Below, in pieces: positions 25,592-33,770 of a stretch of 64,000 bases of DNA. The notes under the pieces were generated by a model, which was not told where the DNA came from, made no database searches, and worked only from the letters and a program-made list of their open reading frames with translations. The stretch lies in the NCBI RefSeq assembly GCF_003815875.1, contig NZ_CP033924.1, positions 930,001 through 994,000 of the forward strand, given 5' to 3'. The first letter of the stretch is position 1. The number at the start of each line of letters is the position of its first letter. The DNA comes from Chryseobacterium lactis (GTDB lineage: Bacteria > Bacteroidota > Bacteroidia > Flavobacteriales > Weeksellaceae). The position numbers were made by a program, and so were the translations under genes.

Positions 25592-28174
25592 TTACCTTAC
25601 AATCAACTTCTCAACCTGAGTTTTATCTCCCTGCTGAATATGAACCATATATACTCCTTTCTGGAATCCTCTGGTAGAAATGGCTTTTTTAGAAGCAGAT
25701 TCTCTGGAATCGGTAAACACCAGTTTTCCGGACATATCAAACATTCTGATTTTAACTTCTTTGGATGATTTATCAATATTTCCTACAAAGAATTCATCAT
25801 AGGTCGGATTCGGGAAAATGACAAATCGATTATCTGCAACTGTAAGCTCCTTAGTTTCCAGAGAAGCGTTACATTCTTGAGGAACTGTAAAGTCTTCCAC
25901 CTGATCATTTGAAACGGTTTTACTTCCTGCGGAAGCATTGACTCCCAGTCCTCTTTTAGCAAAAGCATTCCAGATCATACATTTATCTGCACCTGCGTTT
26001 CCAACAGCATCGGCCTGAAGAATAGCATCTCTGCCATCAATAAAAGAAGGACTACAGGCTTGTAATTTAAGTCCATCTATTACAATTTGTAAAGCTTTTG
26101 CATTTCCGGAAGTAGTACTTGCAAGGACATCGCTGTTGTACCCATATTTCTCAATATATTTCCAGGTAAGATCCCATAACATTGTTGCCCATATAAAGCC
26201 GACTCCATGTGGGATCACGGCTGTATTTGTTTTTGCGTAGGTATAGTCATTCACTGAAAAATCCGGAGAATATTTAGCAGGTCTGATCCCCACCCCTGTA
26301 ATAGGCTGGCCTTTCGGATATGTACCAACTCCTCTTGCAAGAGCAGAAGTGTCACCAGGCCTGGTTGTAATCATCAGGGCGAAATAATCTGACCACCCTT
26401 CTCCCATTTGTTCTGTTGTATTGGTAGTAGAGAGGCAACTGTATCCCTGACCTGTCAATCTGTTCGAAATTCCATGTCCATACTCGTGAGCAATAATTCC
26501 ATTATCAAAGCTTGAATGTTTGAATCCGCTGTAATCGAAATTTAATGTGACATTAACCGGACCATTGTTCAGTTGTGCTATCATAAATTCACCTTCTGCT
26601 TTACCAATATTGATCGACGGAATAGACACCTGCCCTCCTGAATTTCCTGCGCCCATACCTACGGGAGCATCAGCGGCGGGTCTGTAGACAATGACTCCTA
26701 TAGCACCAGCATTTTCAGCGTTCAGCACTTTAAGACCATATTCACAACCTGTGCTCGTTATGAGGGCTATTTTGTTGGTAAGACTTCCTGCAGCCGGTGC
26801 GGTACAGGCGTCTGCCGGGGAAGAAATTACCAGATCACCGGTTACAGGCGGTCCAAAAATAGGGCCGAATGAAGCTCCGGCGGTTAAGGCTTTAGGTCTG
26901 TTTATTATCGTTGCCGGAGAATTATACTGATATCTCAGGATAGGATCATCTGCCGTTTGTGTTCTGTCATACAGATACATCTGCATTCTGGGCGCCAATA
27001 CCTGAATTTGCCCTGAAACAACTCTTTCGTATCCTGAGCTAAAGTTGGCGTTATTGAGACCACTTCCATCAAATGCTTCTGCTCTCACAGCATCTCCTCC
27101 AATACCTCCGTTGGCAAAATTATTAGTTTGAAAGTTTCTGGCTGTTTCTGTAAATCCAAACTTATAGAAAATGTCATGCATTTTGTTATTCATATAAAAC
27201 AAGTTGGTCACAGCGGCGTCTCTATAGGCAAATGGATTAGCAAATCTGTCATCTGCAAAAGGGAAGTCGAAGTTTCTGGTGCTTCCCCCATCTGGAGAAT
27301 ATCCAGGTGTATTGGCATTGTCCTGGTCAGAATAGGCATAGACATTGTTTCCTCTTGTATTGGTATAACTGTTGGTTCCGTCGGAATGCCACCCTTCAGG
27401 AGATGCTACCAGGTCCCATGGATTATTGATAATCGTACGCCCCCCAAATGTAGGAGCTTCTATCGGGAGCGGAAAAATATTATAGGATGCATTCGAAGGT
27501 AAGAGAAGGCTTGCTGTTGTACTTTGAGCATTAACTTTTATATCCGTCGGCTGAGGATTCCAAGGTGAATCTAACTTTTCATGATGCTTTTCATGAGAAT
27601 CAGAACTGTTTTCAAAATTACAGTCCAATGTCATATTGTCTTTGGTAAGAACCTCTCCGCTACCGGCATCAACAATCACATGCCATACATCTGAAGAATT
27701 TCCATCGGAAACAAATATTTCCTTGGAAAGAACATACACTCCATTTTTTTCAAAATAGACATCGGATGAATAATCCGCTTCAGAAATTTTGCTCAATCCC
27801 AACTTTTGCATGAGAAAACCTTCGGAAAACCGATCCTGTACTTTTTTCTGGTTGGCTACTATTACATTTCTGTTGAAGTCATTTTTTTCGGATACGATCT
27901 GATCTCCTTTTATGATCACTTTTCCAAGTGCATTGTACACTTTAAGTCCATTATAGGTTTGTTGTACGTTAACAATATGAGCTCCCAAACTTTTGGAAGC
28001 ATCTTCATTCAAAATCACAACGCCAATTTTATCGTTAGCATTACTTTTTTGAGTTAATTGTCCATTTTTTTGATAATAATCCTGGATAAGTTTTGTCGAA
28101 TTCTGTGCGTTGACATTCGCAAAACCAAATAAGAAAGCCACTGATATTGGCAATAAAGATAATTTTTTATTCAT
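25592..28174 (-). CDS. Secreted M36 (fungalysin-like) metalloprotease with T9SS sorting domain, copy B
   Basis: An 860-residue paralogue of copy A, directly upstream on the same strand. It has a signal peptide (to about residue 23, VNAQ), an FTP propeptide (about 50-190), HEYGH with zinc ligands H563 and H567 and catalytic E564, third ligand E592 in GEGWSD, a PA insertion at about 440-545, and a T9SS type A sorting domain over the last 80 or so residues. All catalytic residues expected for M36 are present. It has its own terminator, so the two copies are probably separately transcribed. Confidence 0.93.
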   Translation of the reverse strand: MNKKLSLLPISVAFLFGFANVNAQNSTKLIQDYYQKNGQLTQKSNANDKIGVVILNEDASKSLGAHIVNVQQTYNGLKVYNALGKVIIKGDQIVSEKNDFNRNVIVANQKKVQDRFSEGFLMQKLGLSKISEADYSSDVYFEKNGVYVLSKEIFVSDGNSSDVWHVIVDAGSGEVLTKDNMTLDCNFENSSDSHEKHHEKLDSPWNPQPTDIKVNAQSTTASLLLPSNASYNIFPLPIEAPTFGGRTIINNPWDLVASPEGWHSDGTNSYTNTRGNNVYAYSDQDNANTPGYSPDGGSTRNFDFPFADDRFANPFAYRDAAVTNLFYMNNKMHDIFYKFGFTETARNFQTNNFANGGIGGDAVRAEAFDGSGLNNANFSSGYERVVSGQIQVLAPRMQMYLYDRTQTADDPILRYQYNSPATIINRPKALTAGASFGPIFGPPVTGDLVISSPADACTAPAAGSLTNKIALITSTGCEYGLKVLNAENAGAIGVIVYRPAADAPVGMGAGNSGGQVSIPSINIGKAEGEFMIAQLNNGPVNVTLNFDYSGFKHSSFDNGIIAHEYGHGISNRLTGQGYSCLSTTNTTEQMGEGWSDYFALMITTRPGDTSALARGVGTYPKGQPITGVGIRPAKYSPDFSVNDYTYAKTNTAVIPHGVGFIWATMLWDLTWKYIEKYGYNSDVLASTTSGNAKALQIVIDGLKLQACSPSFIDGRDAILQADAVGNAGADKCMIWNAFAKRGLGVNASAGSKTVSNDQVEDFTVPQECNASLETKELTVADNRFVIFPNPTYDEFFVGNIDKSSKEVKIRMFDMSGKLVFTDSRESASKKAISTRGFQKGVYMVHIQQGDKTQVEKLIVR

Positions 28175-28242
28175 AAAGTCATTTTTTATCCAATAAATCT
28201 ATGAATTATTCACAATATTTAGAATATTTTTCAAAAATATTA

Positions 28243-28272
28243 TTAAAAAAGAAGGCTACTATGCCTTCTTTT
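28243..28272 (-). terminator. Terminator of the RNA-repair operon
   Basis: A 10-bp perfect stem AAAAGAAGGC/GCCTTCTTTT with a 6-base loop is followed on the minus strand by a TTTTTTAATAA tail, 70 bases past the TPR gene. Confidence 0.75.
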
Positions 28273-28341
28273 CCTTTTTTTATATTCTTTATCTAAGCTT
28301 TTTTACTTATAATTTTTTCATTCAGATATTTCAGGCTTATC

Positions 28342-28824
28342 TTACTTTTTCTTCTTATCCTTTATAAACTTCTCCTTTTCTTTCAGCATAGAAGTCATAG
28401 AAGTACTGTAACTCAACTTTTTTGCTTCTTTAAGTTTCAATAAAGCTTTTTTATATTTCTCGTTCCTTTCTAATAAAAGAGCGTGCTGATAAAGAATTTC
28501 GGCTTTGTCAATTCCTTTTATTTTTAAAGCAAACGCAATGAGCTTTTCTGCTTCATTATAATCTTCATTGTTCAAAAGACATTCAAGATAGTACTTTGGA
28601 GTGTTGAGATTGTTTATGTTATTTTGTAAAGCTTCCTCAAAGTATTTTTTTGCCATCTCATAATCCTTTAGCATTTCGGAGTAAATTCTTCCCATAAGGC
28701 AAAGACTGTCTGCATCTTCGGGCTCATATGATAATGCGTAGTTCAAGGCCTCCATGCAATCCGGTAGATTGTATGGATAATTGTCCAGGGCTTCGAAGTA
28801 ATATTTATTTTTAGTTAAGGTCAT
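28342..28824 (-). CDS. TPR-repeat protein of the RNA-repair operon
   Basis: This 160-residue cytoplasmic protein is made of about three tetratricopeptide-like helical pairs (e.g. DADSLCLMGRIYSEMLKDYEMAKKYFEEAL at about 37-66, in two parts) and ends in a lysine-rich tail. There is no signal peptide. Its ATG lies 14 bases inside the end of prfH, indicating translational coupling, so it belongs to the same operon. TPR proteins usually mediate protein contacts; a scaffold or adaptor role in this operon is inference. Confidence 0.7.
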   Translation of the reverse strand: MTLTKNKYYFEALDNYPYNLPDCMEALNYALSYEPEDADSLCLMGRIYSEMLKDYEMAKKYFEEALQNNINNLNTPKYYLECLLNNEDYNEAEKLIAFALKIKGIDKAEILYQHALLLERNEKYKKALLKLKEAKKLSYSTSMTSMLKEKEKFIKDKKKK

Positions 28825-29509
28825 TTTTATCGTTTTTTAATTCATTTTTCAGGCTATTTCTTTGTTTTTTAAAAGATCTGTCCTGATGGTTCTTTTTAAA
28901 ATCTGTTCCGGAAAATGTACGGACAGGATTCCCACGTTGCACCTGGAGATGTTGAGCCCAGGTTTCCTGCATTCTTTTTTCCAGTTGCCGGATATGTGTT
29001 TCCATTACTTTTTTCTTTAATCTAGAAATAGAAAGCTTTTTATTTTCTAACTGAGACCTTGAATCCTGTACGAATACAGTTTCTCCTGTCGGAATATAGG
29101 TGGCACGAACAGCAGTGTTCACTTTGTTTACATTTTGCCCGCCACTTCCCTGGCTTCTGGCTGTTTGAAATTTAATGTCTTTTTCTCTGAAGTCTATCTT
29201 TTCAAGATTCTCCAGTTCAAAAACACCGATAAACCAGTTGCTTCTTTTATGTAATTTTCTGAATGTACTTTTTCCTGTCCAGCAAATACTTCCCAGCCAG
29301 CTCTTTAAAAACGTTGTTGTTTCTTTTCCTTTTAAAAGCAGGGTCACGGATTTTAAAGTCAGATTCTCATCACCGTTTTCACGATGAATGATTTCGTACT
29401 CCAAATTATTTTGTTTCACTTCGTCAAGAAAGGTCTTCAGCACTTTTGAAACCACCCATTGGCATTCTAAAGGACCTCTCCCGGAAGTGATCTGTATTAT
29501 TTTTTCCAT
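28811..29509 (-). CDS. prfH: Peptide chain release factor H
   Basis: This 232-residue class I release-factor paralogue has the peptidyl-tRNA hydrolysis motif GGQ at 123-125 in ARSQGSGGQNVNK, but it is much shorter than RF1/RF2 and lacks the normal stop-codon-reading PxT or SPF region. That is the RF-H pattern. RF-H is known to release peptides from ribosomes whose 16S decoding centre has been cut, working with the ligase RtcB, which reseals the RNA. rtcB lies 765 bases upstream in the same direction. The nucleotidyltransferase gene ends 2 bases before this start. Confidence 0.9.
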   Translation of the reverse strand: MEKIIQITSGRGPLECQWVVSKVLKTFLDEVKQNNLEYEIIHRENGDENLTLKSVTLLLKGKETTTFLKSWLGSICWTGKSTFRKLHKRSNWFIGVFELENLEKIDFREKDIKFQTARSQGSGGQNVNKVNTAVRATYIPTGETVFVQDSRSQLENKKLSISRLKKKVMETHIRQLEKRMQETWAQHLQVQRGNPVRTFSGTDFKKNHQDRSFKKQRNSLKNELKNDKNDLN

Positions 29510-29511
29510 TT

Positions 29512-30057
29512 TTATTTTGGCATTTTGCTTAATTGGGGATGTTCCAACGGATCAATTCCCTTTTGTAAAAGATCTTTTGCAGCCATTACTGCCCAGCATT
29601 TATCACTGGAGTGAATATTCCTGTAAAAAGAAAGTAACAGAGAGGGTTCTACAACTGTAAATCCGTTGCATTCAACAGTATCGAGATCATCTCTTTCAAA
29701 AAAATCGATGGTAATTCTGTGGAATTTTTCATTTTCCAGTTCTACTGTTTTCTCGTACCTGCGGAAGTTTTCCTTGCTTGGCAGATGATCGTAGCGGGTC
29801 CATACTTTCTGAAATCCTTCATTCTGCAAGGTCATCACAACCTCAGCTACGTTTTCCTTTGTTACAAAAATGTCGATATCCTTGTGATCATGGGCGTGTT
29901 TGTATTCTGTATGTCCGGTTTCAGACATAAAATGCCAGGCCCATCCTCCTGAAATAATGACTTTATCTTTTAATTTGTCTAAAATTTTGAGTCCTAACCG
30001 GATTCTGAATTCCGGCCAGACTTCACCGTATCTTTTTATATTATGTGGTGCTCCCAT
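29512..30057 (-). CDS. Nucleotidyltransferase-fold protein between rtcB and prfH
   Basis: This 181-residue protein carries a minimal nucleotidyltransferase signature: GGWAWHF at 37-43 and D60-I-D62 in HDHKDIDIFV, with a possible third acidic residue in ITIDFFERDD. These are the metal and nucleotide ligands of the pol-beta superfamily (MNT/LinB-like group). It is 2 bases from prfH and on the same strand as rtcB, so it is probably part of the RNA-repair system. It may add nucleotides to damaged RNA ends or modify another substrate; neither is shown by sequence. Confidence 0.7.
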   Translation of the reverse strand: MGAPHNIKRYGEVWPEFRIRLGLKILDKLKDKVIISGGWAWHFMSETGHTEYKHAHDHKDIDIFVTKENVAEVVMTLQNEGFQKVWTRYDHLPSKENFRRYEKTVELENEKFHRITIDFFERDDLDTVECNGFTVVEPSLLLSFYRNIHSSDKCWAVMAAKDLLQKGIDPLEHPQLSKMPK

Positions 30058-30145
30058 TTTTTTGTTTTTTTAGGTGAAGGTTGTCAACTGATCATTATCT
30101 AATAATTTTAATCAGTTTCTTACAAACCTTCTTTTTGTTAGTTAA

Positions 30146-30176
30146 AACCTAACAGGTTTTTGAAACCTGTTAGGTT
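30146..30176. repeat. 14-bp perfect hairpin repeat
   Basis: AACCTAACAGGTTT and its exact inverted copy are separated by three bases. From memory, this AACCTGTTAGGTT-type hairpin recurs between genes in Flavobacteriia. It lies between rtcB and the nucleotidyltransferase gene and may lower downstream expression. Confidence 0.7.
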
Positions 30177-30261
30177 AGCCCCGATTGCAGCAATTGTTTG
30201 AGCTCATTTTTCTTTTGTAAAAGAAAAATAGCGAGTGCGGAAAGCGGGATTAAGCTCCTGA
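30177..30261. repeat. Flavobacterial intergenic repeat remnant
   Basis: The stretch begins AGCCCCGATTGCAGC, contains a TTTTTCTTTT/AAAAGAAAAA hairpin and ends GCGGGATTAAGCTCCTG. This resembles, from memory, a repeat common between genes in Flavobacterium and Chryseobacterium, here partly decayed. It abuts the 14-bp hairpin. No coding potential. Confidence 0.5.
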
Positions 30262-30273
30262 ATACTGGGCTGA

Positions 30274-31665
30274 TTACCGATCCATTCTCACGATTCTCGG
30301 TTGAAATGTTCCCAGAATGTCGACCAGTTCGCTTTGTGCATTCATCACTTCATGAATGTTTTTATAGGCCATTGGTGCTTCTTCTGTATTTCCACCCATC
30401 AATGTCACATTCTTCAGCTTCAGTTCTTTTTTGATATCATTCTGAGTAAAAAGGCTTCTGCATTCTCCTCTGGAATGTGCTCTTCCTGCGCCATGCGACG
30501 CCGATTTCAGAGAATCGGGATTTCCTTTCCCACGAACAATAAATCCTTTTTCGGTCATTGAACCCGGGATCATTCCCAATTCATTTTCATGGGCCGGGGT
30601 TGCTCCTTTTCTGTGAACAATCACTTCTTTTCCGTTGTGAATTTCCTTCCAGGCGAAGTTGTGATGGTTCTCAATTCTGGCTTTCACCCTGCCTCCTACG
30701 GCTTTTACCAATCTTCTGTGGATGTCATCGTGACATGCTGAAGCATAGTCTCCGGCGAGGTTCATGGCAGTCCAATATTCCAAACCGAGGTGTGTACTCA
30801 GGTCAAGCCATGCAAACTGTTGGGCCTCTCTTGGTAGCGGACATTGTTCTGTGGCTACTCTGGAATAATACTGGGCAATCTCTGCTCCCAATCCTCTGGA
30901 TCCGCTGTGAGAAAGGATTCCCAGATATTTTCCTTTTGGTAATCCTATCTGCTCGTCTTCTTCGGTGATTTCTACTTCTCCGAATTCTACGAAGTGGTTT
31001 CCTCCGCCGGAAGATCCCATTTGTTTAATGGCTTTTCCTTTTAATCTTCTTAAAATCGGAATGAGGTCAAAGGTATCTCTGTCGAAGATTTCATGGTCTA
31101 TGTGAGATTTGTGAGTCTCATACATTCCGAATTTTGTGTGTTCTGCAAGAGCTTTTTCATATTTATCTCTTGCACCGTTCAGATATGAAACGGGGGTATC
31201 CAAAATACTGAGGCTCATCCTGCAGCCGATATCCATGCCTACTCCATAAGGAATGACTGCATTTTCTACGGCGAGTACGCCTCCGATCGGAAGGCCATAA
31301 CCACTGTGGGCATCAGGCATTAAAGCGCCTTGTGTTGAAATTGGCAATTTCAATGCGGTGTACAGTTGGTTTTTTGCTTCTTCAGAAATGTTATTTCCAA
31401 AGATCTGAAAAGAGGCACGCTGTGAATTCAGCATTCTTTTTTCTGTCTTTTTTGAAGAAAGCAAAGTTTCTGCGATCTGCCCGAAGGTTAAGTCTTTTTC
31501 AAAGTTTTCCGGATTGACCAGGATTTCTTTTAAAATAGATTTTACGTGATGGATATTTTTGGTGGCAAAGTTCCTTTTCATGACTTCAAGCGCCACATTG
31601 ATGCTTTGATTATTCGGATAGCCCAGTTTTAATATATCTTTTCCTTTTAGTTTTAAATTTCCCAT
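30274..31665 (-). CDS. rtcB: RtcB family RNA ligase
   Basis: This 463-residue GTP- and Mn-dependent RNA ligase joins 3'-phosphate (or 2',3'-cyclic phosphate) to 5'-OH ends. Key residues are present: D145 and C148 in GVGMDIGCR, H224 in GGGNHF, H253 in HSGSRG, the NHHNFAW motif at 333-339, and H391 in SHGAGR, the histidine that becomes guanylylated. Linkage to prfH suggests the form that repairs cleaved 16S rRNA rather than a tRNA-splicing one. The start ATG at 31663-31665 follows a 263-residue unknown gene by 27 bases. Confidence 0.93.
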   Translation of the reverse strand: MGNLKLKGKDILKLGYPNNQSINVALEVMKRNFATKNIHHVKSILKEILVNPENFEKDLTFGQIAETLLSSKKTEKRMLNSQRASFQIFGNNISEEAKNQLYTALKLPISTQGALMPDAHSGYGLPIGGVLAVENAVIPYGVGMDIGCRMSLSILDTPVSYLNGARDKYEKALAEHTKFGMYETHKSHIDHEIFDRDTFDLIPILRRLKGKAIKQMGSSGGGNHFVEFGEVEITEEDEQIGLPKGKYLGILSHSGSRGLGAEIAQYYSRVATEQCPLPREAQQFAWLDLSTHLGLEYWTAMNLAGDYASACHDDIHRRLVKAVGGRVKARIENHHNFAWKEIHNGKEVIVHRKGATPAHENELGMIPGSMTEKGFIVRGKGNPDSLKSASHGAGRAHSRGECRSLFTQNDIKKELKLKNVTLMGGNTEEAPMAYKNIHEVMNAQSELVDILGTFQPRIVRMDR

Positions 31666-31692
31666 TGTTTTGGTTTTAAATAATAGTTGGAC

Positions 31693-32484
31693 TTATACGT
31701 CCAGAAAGCTTTCTGCAATCTCTGTTGCAGTGTGTGCGCAGGTAAAATATTTCCTGCTTTTGATAAGGTTTGAATCTTCTTTTTCCGATCTCCATGAATT
31801 TGATTTACCATAAATTGTTTTGTAAATAATCCCGGCATTTTTATGTTGCCATAAGTATGATTCCAGCTCTGCATATTCTTTTTCCAACTCGAAATCTACA
31901 GGCTTGTAATGGGTAATCATATTGGGTCTTACTCTTAAGGTAAACCTCCATGGTTCGGTAAATTCGTAGTATACTTCGTTGCATTTCCGGTAGGGACAGT
32001 ATTCTTCATATTTCAGAAAATATTGTCTTTCCCTTGCGGTAAATGCGAGTTTCGGATCACTCCAGGACCAGGAAGATATAGGCTTAAGTTTTTGCTCTTT
32101 TTCAACATATATTCTTCTTCCGAATTTCTTTTTCTTTTTGAGAAACCGGCGGCTCTCGGAATACATCCAGGTATTGATTTTCTTCAGAATTCCTTCAAAA
32201 AACTCTCCGTCTTTGGATCTGATGACCTCTTCCCTTACTACAAAGAATCTTACAAATCCTCTTTGGTAGGGGACATCAAGTGGAATCCACTGAATATTTC
32301 TTCTTGCATCTCTCAGCACTTCACTACGTTGATACTTTTTTCTTATCTGCTTTATTACATCTTTTCTTTTTGTTCTTTTTCTGCTTCTCGTACTTCTCAG
32401 GCGATACAACAGAAGGTTATCATTTTCCATTTTAAGGCACAGAGTATCAGATACAAGATCCGGGATTCCGAATTTATATTGCAT
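31693..32484 (-). CDS. Basic protein of unknown family, first gene of the RNA-repair operon
   Basis: This 263-residue protein has no signal or membrane segment. It is strongly basic: residues 28-60 are rich in R and K (STRSRKRTKRK), and KKKKKFGRR recurs near 115-123. A CPYRKC pair and several aromatic-rich stretches (SWSWSDP, YYEFTEPWRF) lie in the second half. No family is recognised. It starts 13 bases after a small inverted repeat and ends 27 bases before rtcB on the same strand. A role in binding damaged RNA or ribosomes is inferred from charge and position only. An antisense frame over its first half is judged a shadow. Confidence 0.7.
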   Translation of the reverse strand: MQYKFGIPDLVSDTLCLKMENDNLLLYRLRSTRSRKRTKRKDVIKQIRKKYQRSEVLRDARRNIQWIPLDVPYQRGFVRFFVVREEVIRSKDGEFFEGILKKINTWMYSESRRFLKKKKKFGRRIYVEKEQKLKPISSWSWSDPKLAFTARERQYFLKYEEYCPYRKCNEVYYEFTEPWRFTLRVRPNMITHYKPVDFELEKEYAELESYLWQHKNAGIIYKTIYGKSNSWRSEKEDSNLIKSRKYFTCAHTATEIAESFLDV

Positions 32485-32496
32485 CTACTCCTTTAT

Positions 32497-32516
32497 TCAA
32501 CTAAAACATTAGTTGA
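32497..32516. promoter_or_regulatory. Inverted repeat before the RNA-repair operon
   Basis: TCAACTA/TAGTTGA with a 6-base spacer lies 13 bases upstream of the 263-residue gene's ATG. It may be an operator or a leader hairpin. No RtcR-type regulator is present in the window. Confidence 0.35.
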
Positions 32517-32637
32517 TGGATTTTACAATGATGAACAGATGAATTTGAATCACGACAGATTCTTTCATTTTGTTCTTAATGACACTAAAAAAGATTTCGG
32601 GGAAACTAAATTTGAGTTTTGAAATATTGCGCAATAA

Positions 32638-32668
32638 AAAACCCGAAATCTCTACGACTTCGGGTTTT
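32638..32668. terminator. Terminator of the orphan small transcript
   Basis: A 10-bp stem AAAACCCGAA/TTCGGGTTTT with an 11-base loop and T-runs on both strands. On the minus strand it lies 140 bases past a strong promoter. Confidence 0.8.
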
Positions 32669-32804
32669 GATATTTCATTGTACTGTTATTCTAAGAGTGT
32701 ACCAAACCACGAAGCCTTACCACCATAAGTGGCAATCCAACTGTAAAATTCTGATTTGTTCTGAACATTGCTTCGTTGTTTTTAAATGGTTAAACTTGAT
32801 TTTC
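32638..32804 (-). ncRNA. Candidate small RNA or leader-peptide transcript
   Basis: A strong minus-strand promoter (32810-32839) and a strong terminator (32638-32668) enclose about 165 bases that belong to no long gene. Inside are a GCC-to-GGC hairpin (CCACTTATGGTGG) and one 25-codon frame (32691-32768), starting MFRTNQNFTVGLPLMVVRLR, that might be translated. No known RNA family is recognised. The evidence is the matched promoter and terminator only. Confidence 0.45.
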
Positions 32805-32809
32805 AGGTG

Positions 32810-32839
32810 CAAATATAGAATTATTTTTTAAATGTTCAA
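32810..32839 (-). promoter_or_regulatory. Strong Bacteroidetes promoter of the small transcript
   Basis: On the minus strand, TTG (32837-32839) and TATATTTG (32810-32817) are 19 bases apart, the best spacing for the TTG/TAnnTTTG consensus. Confidence 0.65.
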
Positions 32840-32851
32840 TTTTTTAAATCT

Positions 32852-32859
32852 TATTTTTG
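32852..32859 (+). promoter_or_regulatory. -7 element of the lipoprotein gene
   Basis: TATTTTTG lies 15 bases upstream of the lipoprotein ATG and is divergent from the small-transcript promoter. No TTG at the expected spacing. Confidence 0.4.
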
Positions 32860-32874
32860 TGAAAAAATTATTTC

Positions 32875-33720
32875 ATGTATAAACTTTTATTAGGAATACT
32901 TCCTTTACTTTTCGTGGGATGTAAGAAAGAGAAAGCTGTAGAAAAAGAGATTGTAAAAACCATTGACAATACCTGCTATTCGTCTGATTTTATGGAAAAA
33001 ATCCTGAATTTAGAGGAAATAAAAAGTGAGGCTAAGTTTCTGGAATCAGAAACCAAAGGAAAAGGAAAGATCGGTTTTCTTGTAGACAGTACAAAAGTAA
33101 ATAACGGCTGGGATTATTCAATTTCTGTAGGTTATAACGGGCCGGATCGTTTTGAAACCTACCATATTTTCCAAGCTTCAAGTGATCAGTGTAATAGTCT
33201 AAAGATTATGGAACCTGTTTCCGGAGATTATATATCAATTGAAAAATGGAGACAGATGACGAATGAGTCTGTTCAGCCAGAATCCGGTTTAAAAAAAGGA
33301 AAATACAACCTACCTATAGAAAGTCTTCCCAGAGTAGATGTCAAATTTCTGGAAACCGATTTCTTACCGGAAGGTTCGCAACAGTATACCTGTGGAGAGC
33401 TAAAATTCAGGTATTTTCCTTTAACCCCATATAAAGGTATGGATCTTATTCTTGTTCCTATGGACTGTGGGGACTTTGATTACCGGTATTACCTGCTTAC
33501 AGTCGTAGAAAATAAAATTGTAGGTGAACTATACGTTGAAGGAATCTGGTTTGATCCTGGAAAGGATGATAAAAAGGAAGAGTTCAGCAGCTATGAAATC
33601 AGTAAAAGCGGTAAAGTGACTGTAACTACAGATCATACCTTAGATGGTGAAAGCCAAAGTATAACTAATGCGTATTATCAAATTTCGGATGATGGAAAAA
33701 TCATAGAAATCAAGAAATAA
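32875..33720 (+). CDS. Lipoprotein of unknown function
   Basis: This 281-residue protein has a lipoprotein signal ending LLFVGC (Cys16), followed by a charged linker and a mixed beta-rich domain with several cysteines (CYSSDF, DQCNSL, YTCGEL, DCGDF) that may pair in the periplasm. No family was recognised. It has its own -7 element and a terminator, so it is monocistronic. It is most likely attached to the periplasmic face of the inner or outer membrane. Confidence 0.65.
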   Translation: MYKLLLGILPLLFVGCKKEKAVEKEIVKTIDNTCYSSDFMEKILNLEEIKSEAKFLESETKGKGKIGFLVDSTKVNNGWDYSISVGYNGPDRFETYHIFQASSDQCNSLKIMEPVSGDYISIEKWRQMTNESVQPESGLKKGKYNLPIESLPRVDVKFLETDFLPEGSQQYTCGELKFRYFPLTPYKGMDLILVPMDCGDFDYRYYLLTVVENKIVGELYVEGIWFDPGKDDKKEEFSSYEISKSGKVTVTTDHTLDGESQSITNAYYQISDDGKIIEIKK

Positions 33721-33723
33721 AAA

Positions 33724-33754
33724 AAAGGCTGTTTCAAAATTGAAGCAGCCTTTT
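33724..33754. terminator. Bidirectional terminator between convergent genes
   Basis: A 12-bp stem AAAGGCTGTTTC/GAAGCAGCCTTT with one G-T pair and a 6-base loop serves the lipoprotein gene and the convergent mutase gene. Confidence 0.8.
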
Positions 33755-33770
33755 GTATGGTATTGTCAGT

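Noticed and set aside
29175..29952. Plus-strand open frames antisense to prfH and the nucleotidyltransferase.
   Set aside because: Shadows of conserved minus-strand genes; no start signals or domains.
32023..32622. A plus-strand open frame antisense to the 263-residue gene, with a plausible-looking tail ending before the terminator at 32638.
   Set aside because: Most of it overlaps the minus-strand gene that fits the operon. It has no recognisable family, signal or promoter, and the terminator is explained by the minus-strand small transcript. A short remnant gene at 32520-32622 cannot be excluded.
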